Shown here piece by piece: positions 28,130 through 39,170 of a DNA stretch of 54,350 bases. Source of the stretch: Bremia lactucae. Lineage: Eukaryota > Oomycota > Peronosporomycetes > Peronosporales > Peronosporaceae. Position 1 is the first letter of the stretch, and every line of letters starts with the position of its first letter. A model generated the notes under the pieces. It was given only the letters and a program-made list of their open reading frames with translations, made no database searches and was not told the DNA's origin. The stretch spans positions 1,532,113 through 1,586,462 of the forward strand of contig NC_090616.1 in assembly GCF_004359215.1 (NCBI RefSeq), in the 5' to 3' direction. The position numbers were made by a program, and so were the translations under genes.

Positions 28130-28325
28130 AACCTTTAATCTCACGTGAAGAGACTTTTAAGCGACGTCGTCGTGAGGACCAATACCGGTATGTGGTGGAG
28201 TGGCTGGGATATTCCTCTTCTGAAAACTCTTAGGAGTTTGAGATACCTCTTCAGCAAGATTGCCCGAACTCCGTTGACGTTTTAGAGTGCTAAACTCAGG
28301 GTCAACTCGCGTCAAACGACGCTTC
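28130..28325 (+). pseudogene. Chromodomain remnant of a Gypsy element
   Basis: A plus-strand frame near 28150-28270 reads RRRREDQYRYVVEWLGYSS then, after a stop, EFEIPLQQDCPNSVDV, the chromodomain and tail that end many oomycete Gypsy polyproteins. The adjacent 27991-28130 and 28325-28425 sequences are unassigned. Confidence 0.5.
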
Positions 28326-28425
28326 CCACCACTAGAAGTAGGATTGGGTGGATCTATAGCCTCGGAGCCGCTTCGATTTATGGTTGCACGGTAAACCGAA
28401 GCACTAAATTATCGGCTAAGCCTTT

Positions 28426-29182
28426 TTAGTTTTGCGGCATAAACTCCGAACATAACTGGCCTTTGGCCTTGAACTTGGCAAAATCGAAGCGAAGCTTCCG
28501 TTCCAAACGAACATCACCTCTATCCACAGACTCTCTGATATTACAGATTATACGAAGTTTGCGGGCATAGTGGACCCAGTTCTCAAATGAGACTTCGTTT
28601 TTACTCCTTGTCTCGTTTGGAAACAAACGATCGGAATTTTCCTCATTGAGGTCACCGAAGCCCCACGGGCTTGATCACGTAATGCGTCAGATACTGACTT
28701 CGCGTAATAATATTTGGCGTATAATATCGCTCATGAAGACCGTCGCGAGCACCGATCCCTTTCAGCGTCCTCACCGGATCACCGGAGGTCCAGATGGTCA
28801 AACTGTGACCCGCTATCTCTTTGAGACGCTCTTCCGCACTAAGCGGAGGTATTCGATAGTCACTATATATTTTAGCTTTCGCTATCTCGGCAGCTCGACG
28901 ACGAGCCTTTTCCTCTATGGTGATTGCCCGCTCTTTCTCTTCATCAAGTGAATTCGTAATGATGTTAAACTCAGAATCCCGTGTCCTGCTCAATGCAGTT
29001 AAGACATCAGCGGCATCACGTTATGGGAACGGATTCCGGGCCCGCCGACGTTCATCCGAAGGAGAAGGCGTGTAAGAGCGACGATCTTGCTCCTCATCCT
29101 CTGATGGAGTGTGAATTTCAAAGTCCACCATTCCCTCATCGTCGAGGAAGGTGCTGAGAGTCTGCGACTCACGCTTGATTTT
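28426..29182 (-). pseudogene. Gypsy gag-type polyprotein relic
   Basis: Three minus-strand frames follow one another. 29021-29182 (MKIKRESQTLSTFLDDEGM, then an acidic and Ser/Pro-rich stretch) stops at NPFP. 28652-28990 (EEKERAITIEEKARRRAAE, YRIPPLSAEERLKEIAG, YYTPNIITRSQYL, HYVIKPVGLR) follows, then 28426-28626 (FENWVHYARKLR). The Arg/Glu-rich helix and the terminal segment are of the type seen in oomycete gag proteins, though I cannot name the lineage. An in-frame stop and a shift show decay. Confidence 0.45.
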
Positions 29183-29416
29183 CATGGGACAAAGGAGAGA
29201 AAAACACAATTAAGCGGTTAGCTGTTTAGGTTTTAACCTCAAAGAGGAAATGAAGCGCATGTTGTCACTCGGTATCAACTGTCTGATGGGGAAGGGTACG
29301 CACCTGGTGGAGAACCGTTGTTGTGGTACATTTACTTTATGGGTAAAATACCCTTTTATCCTATTCTGAAATAGCTAATTACAAAATTCAATTTATCATG
29401 GGTAACAAATGTGGTC

Positions 29417-29440
29417 GCCGCCAGATATAAAGCTGGCGGC
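29417..29440. other. Perfect 8-bp-stem hairpin
   Basis: GCCGCCAG and CTGGCGGC are separated by 8 bases. The surrounding TGTGGTCGCC could mark an LTR end, but no partner was found. Otherwise 29210-30145 holds no gene I can support; a 76-residue minus frame at 29957-30187 has no recognised domain. Confidence 0.5.
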
Positions 29441-30147
29441 CGAAATCTTTTATTGGAATTGGCTAAAGTAATTTTTTTAAATTAGATAATTGAATAAAGT
29501 GCAGTTCCCATTTTGATCTTAAACCTTCTAGTGCCTTCTTAAGGCTTGAGCATTGATCTGTGAGAGAAAGAAGCCTTTCTAAGGTACATACTCTCGGGCA
29601 CTAGTTGCCGCTTGATTCTACGAATCTCTGGATCCCTTGAACTAGTATTCATAAAGCTTTCATAGCTTGTACCGCTCCCTCAGTTGTTGAACTCATTAGA
29701 TCTATAAAACCAAGAGACTCCTTGAGTCCAAAAGTCTTCCTCTGACTGTAGGAGCGAGGTAGTTCCGCTACAGTATGTGACTTGCGTGGCTCAGCGCTTC
29801 CGCTACATCTATCAATTTGCTTCATTATTGCTTATCGATAATCTCTTCATGAAGAAAACCATTAACAGGAGCAAATTTTACTAGTTGGTTGCTTCGCTCC
29901 CATCAATTGCAAAAGCGGCACATATACATTTTGTCTGTTTTTTTGTTGCAAAATTTTTATACGAATATTAATAGCTCTTGATATAGTAGCACTCCCTTGC
30001 TAATTTTTCTTTTCGCAACGGCATCAGCAGAAGCTTGGTACAACGAAAGAAAGGGTGAGCTTGACTGAAGCATCATTTTGACATTTCTGTTCTTCAGCTT
30101 ATCAACAAGTTTGCCAAGGAGAGAAGCGAGAGGGATCAGTCTTGTAT

Positions 30148-30590
30148 CGGGCCACCTTTTGCTAGTACTGACAGCAGTACAAGTCAACTTGCACTGATTA
30201 CTGTGAAGGTAGGTTGCCTCGATTTCTTCACGGATACGACGTGCAGAGGAAGGTTCTAAGTAGCAAAGAAATCATAGCAACCAAGCATTAATTCTTAGGC
30301 TTTAAAATAGGGAAAAGCAGAACTGTATTAATTTATCAAGTTCTTTCACAACAATCTTCCAACTACTGGCTTCAATTTTGTAAGTAAATAACTATGCAAA
30401 GCGCCTCCTTGCGCAACGCTTATCGTGCCTCGTAATGATTGGCGGGGTTAATTAAAACTTAAATCATTCAATTAATAGAAGTAATGTCTTATTGCGTCAA
30501 TATTAGGAAATTTGGTAATAATGGAACTATTAAGTAAAAACTGATAAAAATTATAATTTGGTCTTCTTTGTTATGCATTACCAGGAACGG
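30148..30590 (-). repeat. Truncated Gypsy LTR (family A)
   Basis: Shares GCTAGTACTGA, CACTGATTACTGTGAAGGT, GGTTGCCTCG, TTCACGGATACGACGTGCA, CCTCCTTGCGCAACGC, GATTGGCGGGGTTAAT and AATGTCTTATTGC with the LTRs at 38027, 43339, 45824 and 48862. The TG/CA ends are lost on both sides. Coding orientation inferred from copies with an adjacent polypurine tract or priming site. Confidence 0.75.
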
Positions 30591-30768
30591 AGTGATTTTA
30601 GGGATCGTGTCGAGAGCCATGTTAGCGTTGATGTTGTCATGAGCCAACGGGAGAGGGACCTCAATGTTTTGCGATTGCTCCCAAAAAGAAGCCTTAGTTG
30701 TTCTCTAAGGCAACCTAAGTCGTTGGTCTGGTATGACCAACGATCGCTACCATATTCCGTTCTTTGAC

Positions 30769-31495
30769 TTATCCAGGCTTCACAAGCCTGGTGAGGACGA
30801 AACGGAATTCTTCATTGATACCTTTTTCCGGCATCGGTGATACACTTGTAAGCGAGCAAAGAATGTGACTCCTTTGCCAAGCTTGGGAAGCATTTGTACA
30901 GAATGTGCAAAGCATAGGCCGCGAGGTCTGGCTTGACAGACTGGATAATTTCCGTGAACGGTTCAAAAAAACGGACCGCAGTCGGTGCACGCTAAAAGTT
31001 GCACCGTTTGCCTAGAGAGGCAGGGTCACCTTGCCTCTCGTGGGGGGACTCATGCCCATGCTGTTTTGAGGGTGTAGGTCAAGCCCCTAAGGAGGCAAAG
31101 TCCTTTAAATATCCTCATTGAAGGACGCTAATCTATTGTGAGATGCCTTAAGGGTTGATAACCTCAAATTCATTTACGAGCGCGAAAAGCGTTCTTTCTG
31201 ATGGACTCTCTGTCGCGGAGGATGGATTGTGTCGTACTCTCGCACGAGAAGTCAAGTTAATGTTGTATGAACTTGGCGATGGCTCAATGAAGGGCATCTC
31301 TATCTAAACCGGACAGCATGGCCAAGATGGCATCGTTCCCTTCGGTCAAACTCATTCGTTCGATCGCACTCCTATGTCACTTAGAAAGGAGTAGCTATCA
31401 CGCGAAACGTGATGCGTATTTCAATTATCATCTATCATGTCCAAGTTAGGTAATGGAACTGTGGTCCTTTGACGGACAACAAAAAGCTATCAGGT
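30769..31495 (-). pseudogene. Probable gag leader region next to an LTR
   Basis: The stretch just below the LTR at 31497 should be priming site and gag of a minus-strand element. Minus-strand frames show only short, broken pieces (a 73-residue frame at 30769-30990; SERTLFALVNEF near 31180). TCCTGATAGC next to the LTR loosely resembles the initiator-Met tRNA priming site seen at 45805-45823. Weak call based mainly on position. Confidence 0.3.
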
Positions 31496-31496
31496 G

Positions 31497-31700
31497 TAAC
31501 GGGGCACTACTGACTTGTACTGCTTCAGTAAACGTTCACTTCGCACTGCCTCAGTGCGAGTGGTGCCTCACGTCACTTCACGTACACTAGTACGTGCAAA
31601 AGAAGACTCTCTATAAAACACTTGCTTTAAAGAGGGTTAATTAAAAGCTGTGTTTAATATAATTAAGTTCTTCTGTTTCTATCTACCTCGTTTCATTATC
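31497..31700 (-). repeat. Truncated Gypsy LTR (family B)
   Basis: Starts TGTAACGGGGCACTACTGAC and contains the diagnostic hairpin-forming blocks TTGTACTGCTTCAG, CGCACTGCCTCAGTGCG and CACGTACACTAGTACGTG also found at 47054 and 52765. It stops matching at about 31700; the other LTR end is missing. 31700-31823 is unassigned. Confidence 0.75.
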
Positions 31701-31823
31701 ATTAATGGAAGACTGTACAGCAGCATTCGATATCACTCGCCACGTGTGATTCGTTACTTGTAGCAAACGTAGTCATTCACAAATTAATGGTAAGCATATT
31801 TTTATCTGAACAGTTTAACTCCT

Positions 31824-32258
31824 TTGCGGAGTATAAGCTCTGACATTTTGATTCTGTTTGTCGCTATTATATCTCAACACACACAACAATTTGTTTTGGT
31901 ATGGACCAACGTCCATACCACCACATCGCGCGTGGAAGGATTGCACGAAACTGTAAGGAAATATATTGGTAAATGCACTGGTGATTTACTCTATGCTTGT
32001 AATAGGATAGAACTTCTTGCGAAAGCTAAATCAACGAAATCAGGACTTGCAATGCTACAGAATATAAATGCGTCGACACAGTTACATACAACAATCCAGT
32101 GTGGCAAGGAGTCTGGCGCAAAATATCAAAGCATGCCTTGAATCTTGCACGCAAGCAATTTCGGCTAGCACAAATATCCCTTAACAACAACAGCAACAAC
32201 AACAGCAACAACAGTAAGAGGTCAACATCTAACACTGGCGTGCCCAGACAAACGTTAT
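31824..32258 (+). pseudogene. MULE-type transposase fragment
   Basis: The plus strand reads TSRVEGLHETVRKYIGKCTGDL, the conserved region that follows the catalytic core in Mutator-like (MULE/FAR1) transposases. After a frameshift comes WQGVWRKISKHALNLARKQF, an Asn-rich run (CAACAACAG repeats), and SNTGVPRQT. The last part equals the start of the fragments at 22629-23207 in reverse orientation, so the two loci hold overlapping parts of one transposase family. The sequence switches to an unrelated gag-like segment at about 32258. Confidence 0.7.
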
Positions 32259-32400
32259 TTCGATGCTGGAACGTCAGCAACCTCGTTTAGAGAGTCAGCT
32301 GGACATCTGCGTGAGGATGCAGCAATTTGCGGCACGACCGCCTGTCTTGGCGCAAGCGCCCTTAAGTCCACGTGGGAAGGGTCTCGATATGGCTAAAGTA
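32259..32400 (+). pseudogene. Gag N-terminus-like fragment
   Basis: A short plus frame (MLERQQPRLESQLDICVRMQ, then PPVLAQAPLSPRGKG) resembles the Gln-rich start and linker of gag proteins of this window. Too short for a firm call. Confidence 0.3.
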
Positions 32401-32439
32401 AGCTGACGTAGAACACTGGGTGTGTACGCAGCTCCCTAG

Positions 32440-33536
32440 GAGGTTTAGCGTGTAAGATAGGCCCTTCTTGGCCACGACCTTAAATGGTCCAATAATGCGC
32501 GGGCGCAATTTGGTCTTGAAAACCGTGGAAACGAAATTAGTAGGTAGATTTTTAGCGTTTAATAAAACTCGGTCTCCGACCGCATAAAAATTAATACAGC
32601 TTCTGCCTTTGGCATCTGCTTACTATTTTTGTTTGTCTTAACTATCAGCCTTTTGACCGAAAATCGCGTCGCGATAAACTCGCTTATTTGTTTCCGAATG
32701 GTAACAGGGATGATATCAGCAAGCCTATCGGCTAGTCTCCCTTGAGCCACGCAGTGGTATCGTTAACGGAACGCCTGATTGGGTGAGACCGTTGACATAT
32801 AAAGGAGTGTAGCCTGTAGAGGCATGGACAGAGTTATTTGAGGCAAATTCCACCACTAAGAGCATTGAGCTCCAGCGCTTAGGTGTCTTAGCACACTTCG
32901 TAAATGTCTTCTGTGACGCTCAGTTTGACCATCGGTCTACGGATGGTCCGCTGTGGACATGTCCAATCTGGTGTTAAGCACTCGGAAAATCGATTTCCGG
33001 AATTTACATGTGAAACGGGGTCCCGATCAGAGACAATTGCCACAGGAAAATCGTGCTGTCAAAACACGCCATCGATAAACAGCGTTGCGATGCCTTCAAC
33101 ATCAATGATATCCGGCACAGCCGCTAAATAAACCATTTTGCTCAATCCTTCAGCATAGACCACTATGCCGGAGTCACCGGCCGACCCATATTTCGGTAGA
33201 ACGAAACAAATTCCATACTTTTGGACACCCAACATACTATGGGTACGGGCAGACTTGCCAGTTGCGCAGCAGCATGTGCCGAGAGTTTTAACCCGTCGGC
33301 AAGTTTCGCATATGCGAACATACGTGCTGACCGGTTAATATAGCTTGGGCCACCAATAAATCTGGCTCACAGAGCCGTTGGTCTTTTCTACCGAAATGAC
33401 CACCTAGGACAGTATCGTTGTTCCTCATGATGAGGATTTGAAGTACGGACGCTGCGATCGCGGAGGATCGCAGCGTCCGTCCAATAAAGCAACAGGACGT
33501 TATCGATAGAAAATCAATGTAACCTTGCACGCACAC
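32440..33536 (-). pseudogene. Gypsy integrase relic
   Basis: Minus-strand pieces in order: zinc-binding domain with DTVLGGHFGRKDQ (ORF 33288-33536), core remnants such as VAIVSDRDPVS and a decayed T-D-G-Q-T-E region around 32900-33150, and a C-terminal segment at 32559-32750. Stops and frame changes are frequent. This belongs to the same minus-strand element as the RNase H and RT upstream (33640-34998). Confidence 0.7.
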
Positions 33537-33639
33537 GTGCCGACAATTTAAAATCCGATTCAGTGCTCTTTAGAGCTCGTAGCAGAGCTACACACTATTC
33601 ATCCTTGGCGTAAGTCTAACAGATTAATTCAGTAATAGG

Positions 33640-34998
33640 CGACATTATAGTCGTAAATGAGAGAGCTCAAAATCTGGTCTGCGTGATAACGCATCAGCCA
33701 AAACATTCTGCTTGCCAGGCTTATGCTTCACTTTGAAAATGTATTCGGCGAGCAAGGATAGCCATCGGGCCATTCTTAGTTAGGGATGAGGCGACTTAGT
33801 CGCCGTGCTTAATGACGCGTGATCTGTATATATCACAAACGGCTTAGAGCCCAGCAGACGAACTCTAAATTTAACGAGATCATTCTTCATAGCAAGTGAC
33901 TCTTTGTCATGAACTTGGTGTTTCTTCTTCGCAGCTTTAAGCTGTCAAGACTCGAACGCAATTACAGATTCACGCCAACAGCATCTGCTTGTAACAGATC
34001 ACTGCCAATGGCAAAATCCGACGCGTCACAGACGACACTGAAAGGCCAATTCGGATTTAGCAGTCCAGAATCGGGGCATGGAAACGACTATCCCAAACTG
34101 CGTGAAAAGCAATATGCTATGCTATTCAGTATTCTATTTTAGGAGGTTAAATAAGGGCCTAGCTATATCAGCGTCACTTTTGCTATATTTGTGTAAATAA
34201 TTGGCAAGACTCGAACACTTACACAAATTCTTTTTTTTAAGGAAACAACCAATCTACTATGACTTTTACCTTAGCGGGATTCGATCTAAGGCCTCGCTTC
34301 CCAATGAAGCACTCTAAGAAAGGAATTTCTTCTGTGCCAAAAAAAGCATTTAAATGCATTGGCATATAATTATTTGTGCGCATACACTCGAGCACTGCTC
34401 GCAAATGGCCTTAATGGTTTTTCACATCCGACCGACCCTGCTCCGCACGACTATGGACAAAAATCTTACTAAAATAAGTCTGTGCATAACCTCGATGAGG
34501 GAGGAACAGTTGCGTCACTAGACGGTTAATCGTTGCCGGGGCATTTAAAAACCCTCGTGGCATAACCAACCACTCTCATAGCATACCGCTTGGGGTGCTA
34601 ACCGCTGTAAGCGGGAAATCGCTAGCTCGCATGAGCAGCTGGTAATAACTATCGACTAAGTCAAGTGCACTGTACATTGTACGTCCACGATATATTTCTG
34701 AAGAACATCCTATCTAGGAATGGGGTTTTGTGCTGATATTGTGGCAGCATTGAGCTTATTATAAGCATTTACAATGAGCCAGTAACCGTTTGGCTTTTGA
34801 CACAAAATGTCGGTGTCGTATGGGGAGTACCGTTCTAGCCTCGCGTTTAGCACGGAAGAAATCGTCAATGACGTCACACTGTTCCTTTTGGTAAAGGCCA
34901 CTGTCGTGTGGCAAAGTATCTGGTTCCAGGAACCAAGTCAATTCCATGACGGACACCTCTGTCCGGGGGTAAAAAGATGGTGGATTGGTACATACCAC
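33640..34998 (-). pseudogene. Gypsy RT-RNase H relic
   Basis: Minus-strand frames give the RT start (YQKEQCDVIDDFF, NAYNKLNAATISAQNPIPR at 34710-34998), a decayed middle (about 34400-34700) and RNase H (DASDFAIGSDLLQA near 34010; DKESLAMKNDLVKFRVRLLG near 33880; KPGKQNVLADALSRRPDF near 33680). Many stops. The order RT, RNase H, integrase towards lower coordinates fits one minus-strand Gypsy element whose integrase is at 32440-33536. Confidence 0.8.
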
Positions 34999-35240
34999 AT
35001 CTTATAATTACTTAAACAAGGAAGCAAATGGATCCGAGGATCTTCAAATATCGATGACCCACTCCGCGCACTAAGTGCAGTTTTTTTGTCATCCAGGACA
35101 GCTTCGTCCAGAAGTGACGATGAGTTTAGCTCAATCGTCTTGCAAATGACCACCATCTCAGATAAGTCGCCAGTCTTTAAGGCTCGGCCGCACTGTCTAG
35201 CTCTAAAGAGCATGTAACGAAAGGATTGCCGCAAGGCCAA
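34938..35240 (-). pseudogene. Linker between protease and RT of the same element
   Basis: A 100-residue frame with [25 protein letters not shown] and [15 protein letters not shown], similar to the linker at 25550-25720 of the LTR element. It runs directly into the RT relic below it. Confidence 0.6.
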
Positions 35241-35279
35241 CCTTTGCCTCGATATTACTGATTAAATCATTTACAAGCG

Positions 35280-36500
35280 TATGTATACTTAGCCCCTGTG
35301 GCATAAGTACCAACTTTCAAAGCATTCCGATTGGGGTGCTTACTGCTATGAACAAAATATCATGCTCACGAACTAGGATCTGATGAAATCCATCCATCGG
35401 ATTCATTAACGAAAAGATAGTACTCTCTAAAATTCCATCAAAGTTTACGCCATTTCGTGGTATCGGCGTTTGAGCCAGTACCTTTGCAGCATTCACTTTG
35501 TTGAATGCATGCACAATCCGCCACACTCCTTTTGCTTTAAACATCCGAAGGGTCGGAGAGCTATGTCGGGGAATTAATATGGCCCGCTGATGTGCGATCG
35601 GAAAAGAATTTTTCGATCGCTAATACTTGTTCACGAGACATTGGCCGCGGCTTGATGACACAGTATATCCTTAGCTAACTTGCACGGTGAAACACATTCT
35701 TAAGTTCGATAAAATCATTGTACAAAAGATTTGTTTTCAACGACTCCAAAGATTGAGTCGTAAGACTTTACGTCCGAGTCTTCTCATTGAGGACGCTTTC
35801 GTCCAGCTATGAGCTACAAGGAACCCTTTCAATCTCAGGAAATACTATTTTGCCCACCGAATATGTGCCATGTACTCGTCATCTGTGACAAGTGCGCAGA
35901 TCTGCTTGACTTTGCCACTACACAGACCACGCAAGATTCGTCTCGGTTCTAGCGTTGGCATTTGAACTATCTCCGAAGATGACTTCGACGGCGCTATCAG
36001 ATCAAATGTTCACATAATCGATTGTCTACTGAGATATTCAAGTCTCAGTTACTTCTTTTAAGCTTATTTTACAAAGATTACTATCGCTTATTCCCTCAGG
36101 CTCTTGGGGACTTATTTACTCCAGCATTTCGGGACTTTTTCCCTTACATATTTTTATGAGTATCCTCCCTAATTGTTTCTAGCTGTTGTTGTGCCAATCC
36201 AGCGAGATCTTCTACGATCGACTCTTCAATCGATCTGATGAATTCGAACTGCCACTTGTAGAGAGGCGTTTGACATTTTCTTTGCTTTAGCTTTCTTATT
36301 AAGCATTCTTGCTTCGATCCCCCGACTTTTTCGAGCGGTCGAACTTCGACGCTGCCTGTGCTTCCGCACAGCCGGCGTATTTAACTCCACAGCGTGATAA
36401 TCGCCCACTGAGGTCTTGTGCAGTCGTACTATTGACCGAGCTGCATGTGAGATGACGTCTTGTGCAGTCGTACTATTGACCGAGCTGCATGTGAGACCAT
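35280..36500 (-). pseudogene. Second Gypsy RT N-terminal fragment and linker, tandem to the first
   Basis: ORF 35317-35544 reads GVWRIVHAFNKVNAAKVLAQ, TPIPRNGVNFDGI, STIFSLMNPMDGFHQILV and IAVSTPIGML, the RT fingers and first palm motif (catalytic Asp changed to Asn). A linker-like basic ORF at 36226-36408 lies upstream. As another RT start lies at 34710-34998 on the same strand, this is a separate element truncated after the first half of RT. Confidence 0.65.
36413..36496. repeat. Tandem duplication, 44-bp unit
   Basis: The block starting GTCTTGTGCAGTCGTACTAT occurs twice in succession with a 44-bp period and no mismatch over the 40-base overlap. It lies between the linker and protease relics and is probably a local replication slip. 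Confidence 0.85.
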
Positions 36501-36539
36501 CTCACTCACTTGTAGGACATCTACATACTTGTGTTAATT

Positions 36540-36835
36540 AAATGACTATCTGATGATCGAGAGACAGGTATCGTCATAGCTTGATGCTACCAATATATTC
36601 ATGGCTCGAACTTTTTGAGCCATGATAATCCAAGCATGACATCAACTTTCTCATTCAAATCCAGTACGATGAAATCATTATCGTACTGTTTACCCATCGT
36701 GTATAGAATTTCAGCTACCAGCGTTTCTTAATTGTTACAGATGGGCCTCTCGCTAGGTAAACTGTCACTTTATTTAGAGCTATACCGTGCTGAACGAGCT
36801 TAAGCGAACAATCTTTTAGTGATTGGCGTCATATA
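36540..36835 (-). pseudogene. Gypsy aspartic protease relic
   Basis: The minus strand reads SLVDCGASKNF with the catalytic Asp kept (Ser changed to Cys), then RQSLKDCSLKLVQHGIALNK and a decayed end near 36600. Closely related to the protease at 44521-44832. Confidence 0.65.
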
Positions 36836-37290
36836 AAATTCTTCGACGCCCCACAATCGACAAGGACTTTAGTGGCAATTTATTTGCCGCTTCAAAATGC
36901 AAGATGATGAGGTTAACCTCATCACCAGAAGCAATTGCACAGAATGTTTATTGTGTGCTAGGAGCAGCTGTCGTCAAGAGATCTGCAAATTTTCTCGACG
37001 TTGCTGAAACAGTAGGCCTCTTCGAACCTGCCCCCAACAGTTCTTTGACGACCCTCTTCGCCGATGTGATTTCACAACAGCTCCGAATCCGCGTTCTCCG
37101 CTATTTTAGCGGGAAGTCAATCAAATAGCTCAGTATATCTGGCACTGGGCGTAGGTACTGCCTTCATAGGCGTAGTGCCCTGTCTCTTGATACTTGCACT
37201 TTTGCAATCGCTTGTATCTAGTAGAGCGAGGATTCTCGCTCTCTGCATACGAGAAGTCCATAAATTCTGGACCTCCGACTTCTTATCGTC
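36836..37290 (-). pseudogene. Gypsy gag C-terminus relic
   Basis: Minus-strand frames give GGPEFMDFSYAESENPRSTR then a partial zinc knuckle region (LQKC, then ETGHYAYEG). The same block occurs at 45135-45374 and 47814-48107. It lies directly upstream of the protease at 36540-36835, as expected. Confidence 0.6.
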
Positions 37291-37299
37291 TCGGTGGAC

Positions 37300-37600
37300 G
37301 TAAAAAAGTAAAATTTTATTAATATATTAAAATTCTTTGTAACGAACTTCTTATCTACTGGTTTTATGCAGTTACATCAAATTATGTACAGTGACTTATT
37401 GCGCACCGCTCATTCGTGCGTCTAGCAGCGATTGGCGGGTTGATTTAACTTTACATCTACCAGACAACAGAATTAGTTTCTTGTTAATACAATATTACCG
37501 AAAAAGGTGTTAAGAAAACTATTAAATGATAACTGTTTATACTCCTTTAATATTTTCTCTTGTAGAAAATAAAAACTATGCTCAGCACCTCTGCCGAAAC
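37300..37600 (-). repeat. Partial Gypsy LTR (family A)
   Basis: Contains the family-A blocks TGTAACGAACTTCTTATCTACT, GCGCACCGCTCATTCGTGC and GATTGGCGGGTTGATTTAAC, but no LTR ends. 37601-38026 is unassigned. Confidence 0.55.
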
Positions 37601-38026
37601 AGGTTAAATTTAGCATATAAATTTAATAGCGCCTAGGTTCTGTGAACGACTTGACGAAATCCTCTCGGAAATGACGTATAATCTTCTTATCGCTCTTTCA
37701 AGCCGATTCTCGGGCACTTTTAAAATCTCTAAGTATAACTTCTCTGGTGTGAGCTCTTCAACTATCAGATGGTGTAAACTGCATTCTCAATATCAGTAAA
37801 TGCGAGATTGGTACGGTTTTCACCATGATCGATGGCATTTAAAAGTGGCTCGAGCAATGGAAGCGTAGCCAGAAAAAAAAATACCAGAAAATTGACAACG
37901 TTGTAGTTCTCGTGATGATCCTGGAAGTAAGTACTCTAGCTCTGTGGACGCAAACCGAGAGAGCAAGCATTCTTTTAGTGATGGCATTTAATAGTTTCAT
38001 AAATGAGAAATATTTCGCGCGTGGCA

Positions 38027-38554
38027 TGTAATGGGGTGTCCCGCTACATAAAAATTATTTATATAAGATAAAAAATAAATATTATTTTACATAAGAGGAA
38101 TGACAAATATTCTTTCAATAGAGGAAATAAATAAAGAAGTACAGAAACATTATATTTATTACTTATTTGACTTAAAAGCTCCAATATTATCAAATTTAAT
38201 AATATTGACGCAATAAGGCATCAGTTTTATTTAATAGTAAGAGATGTTAAAATCAACCCCGCCAATCGCAACAAGACACGATTGTGCGGTGCGCAAGTAG
38301 GCGCCATACGTTAATTATTTATTAGTAAATTAAAGTCAGTAGTAGATAAAAGATCATTACATAGAGCGTTATATAAAAATACAGTTTTACTTATTTCCCT
38401 ATTTTAAAGCCTTAGAATCAAGCTTCAGTATTTAGGACTTCCTAGCTACATAAAACCTACCTCTGCACGTCGTGTACGTGAAGTAGTCGAGGCGCTCCAT
38501 CTTCACTAGGTTGTCAAGTACTGTTACCAGTACTAGCAAAGGGTGCCCCGTACA
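38027..38554 (+). repeat. Gypsy LTR (family A), opposite orientation
   Basis: 528 bp from TGTAATGGGGTGTCCCGCTACA to GGTGCCCCGTACA. It is the reverse complement of the copies at 43339-43857 and 48862. The sequence after it (TAGCGCCAAG) resembles part of an initiator-Met tRNA priming site. No gag follows: 38555-38975 has a 123-residue minus frame (38432-38803) that overlaps the LTR and shows no known domain. Confidence 0.75.
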
Positions 38555-38981
38555 TAGCGCCAAGTGAATATCAACCAGCATTAAAAGGGCAACATCGTTG
38601 CCTGTTTCGGAAGCAGAAAAGTGGGTCTTTTCAGTAACTTTGCTTTTAATTTTTGTTGCGGTCAAATTACCCTCGTCTGTAGCACAAAGCAATATCTCAT
38701 GAAAAAAGTTCTTCATTTTCTGTGCGATACTCTCGTTTTTTTGTCCCATATCGATGACCATAGTTCGTCTAGCCGCAATTTGTTTTAAGCCACTAGTAAG
38801 CAAAAGGATACTAAACGAAGTAGGCCAGATTGGATTTGGAATGAGAAGCTGCTTTCGCTTAGATGAACATCAAATTGTATTGTCCTTCAAACTTGGCCAT
38901 TAGCACCCTCACCAAGGTCTTATCATGTTCTACCCTCTTTCATATTATAAAACTACTTAATACATCGATGACTTCACTTTT

Positions 38982-39170
38982 AAAAGAATTGGTCACCAAA
39001 GGTGATTGAACGTTTCGTAGAAGAACAAAATTGGCACCGGTATAGACCACTTTTAGAAGGTCTAGAAGAACAAATAGGCACTGGTGAAGACCACTTTTCA
39101 AAGGTCTTCTTCACCAGCCGATTTTGTTCATCTACTAACCGTTCAATCATCTTTGGTGACAAATTCTTTT
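38982..39170. mobile_element. Fold-back (inverted-repeat) element, 189 bp
   Basis: The left arm (from 38982, AAAAGAATTGGTCACCAAAG...) and right arm (ending 39170, ...CTTTGGTGACAAATTCTTTT) are about 55 bases each and nearly perfect inverted copies. A second hairpin sits inside (CTGGTGAAGA at 39081 against TCTTCACCAG at 39108-39117). Both strands read similar peptides from the arms (MIERFVEEQN, MIERLVDEQN). Likely a small non-autonomous element or a hairpin made by inverted duplication. Confidence 0.7.

Noticed and set aside
32185..32215. CAACAACAG run as a functional microsatellite
   Set aside because: It encodes the Asn-rich linker of the MULE transposase fragment and is matched in the related copy beside the N gap.
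36413..36496. CRISPR-like array
   Set aside because: Only two adjacent copies with a 44-bp period and no spacers, in a eukaryotic transposon block; a simple tandem duplication.
38432..38803. 123-residue minus frame
   Set aside because: Half of it lies inside the LTR at 38027-38554 and the rest has no recognisable domain.
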